Below are positions 5,498-5,644 of a stretch of 5,644 bases of DNA, piece by piece (position 1 is the stretch's first letter; every line of letters starts with the position of its first letter). The stretch lies in assembly GCA_021791995.1 (NCBI GenBank), contig JAJYVN010000198.1:1-5644 (forward strand). The letters are read 5' to 3'. This DNA is from Bacillota bacterium. Its GTDB lineage: Bacteria; Bacillota; Sulfobacillia; RBS10-35; JAJYVN01. Position numbers and translations under genes: made by a program. The notes under the pieces are model-generated. The model had not been told where the DNA came from and searched no databases. It saw nothing but the letters and a program-made list of their open reading frames with translations.

Positions 5498-5644
5498 GAT
5501 GATGTCTCCTCCACGACTTGCTTCACGCCATTGAGCAGTTTCTGATTTTTTCGCGAGCGGCTGCCGTAGAGCCGGGCGGAAAAAACCGTGATGATGTCCA
5601 AGACATCCTGAGCCAGTTCTTCCTCAAGAGTCGTATCCTCGCCC
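5494..5644 (-). CDS. tnpA: IS607-type serine recombinase TnpA, C-terminal end (partial)
   Basis: The last 49 residues of an open frame enter from the window edge and end at a TGA at 5496-5494. The segment EELAQDVLDIITVFSARLYGSRSRKNQKLL matches the C-terminal end of the small serine recombinases that move IS607-family elements. Members are usually about 200 residues, so roughly three quarters of the gene, including the catalytic Ser, lies outside the window. The stop overlaps the tnpB start by 4 bp (ATGA), the tandem, probably translationally coupled arrangement usual in IS607. Whether this gene is intact upstream cannot be seen. Confidence 0.85.
   Translation of the reverse strand, partial: GEDTTLEEELAQDVLDIITVFSARLYGSRSRKNQKLLNGVKQVVEETSS
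5506..5512 (-). promoter_or_regulatory. ribosome binding site of tnpB (inside tnpA)
   Basis: GGAGGAG lies 8 nt before the tnpB ATG, within the last tnpA codons. With the ATGA overlap it supports coupled translation. Confidence 0.55.

Noticed and set aside
1..5644. CRISPR array, tRNA, rRNA or retron/diversity-generating RT system
   Set aside because: No regularly spaced repeats and no tRNA or rRNA signatures were seen. Both RTs have group II maturase domain X and flanking domains V and VI, so retron or DGR readings are not supported.

Overview
The window comes from a bacterial genome or plasmid with fairly high GC. The content is almost entirely mobile DNA, and every gene I can support reads on the minus strand. 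I cannot name the organism. The RibD-type reductase fragment and the IS21 and IS607 remnants occur in many GC-rich bacterial phyla.

Read in the minus direction (high to low coordinates), the window opens with the 3' end of an IS607-type serine recombinase gene (tnpA, 5644-5494). It overlaps tnpB (from 5497) by 4 bp. tnpB is cut after codon 238 by a group II intron beginning GTGCG at 4783. This outer intron runs to 1021 and ends in recognisable domains V and VI. Its reverse transcriptase (RT) gene starts at 4193. That gene is itself interrupted at 3493, right after the catalytic YADD codons, by a second, RmInt1-like group II intron (3493-1636) with its own intact RT (2956-1712) and its own domains V and VI. 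Removing the inner intron joins the two halves of the outer RT into one 406-codon frame reading YADD-W-C-A-L. What looks like three RT genes is therefore two introns, one nested in the catalytic motif of the other (a twintron).

Past the outer intron's 3' end (1020 downward) the flank is not the rest of tnpB. It is a RibD C-terminal-type (pyrimidine/dihydrofolate reductase-like) gene that lacks its start. About 200 residues later this runs in frame into the C-terminal third of an IS21 IstB ATPase. The seam lies at a shared LDELHL-like segment. The istB part has a small frameshifting deletion near its end. A possible new membrane or secreted ORF begins at 127 and leaves the window.

The main points of interest are: (1) the nested intron in the YADD codons, with EBS1/EBS2-like segments matching that site; (2) a 15-nt copy of the same target inside the inner intron's own RT gene; (3) the mismatched exons of the outer intron, which suggest recombination between intron copies or a deletion; (4) the reductase-IstB chimera. 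Neither RT has a C-terminal DNA-endonuclease domain. Apart from the two introns, every gene seen is partial or broken.
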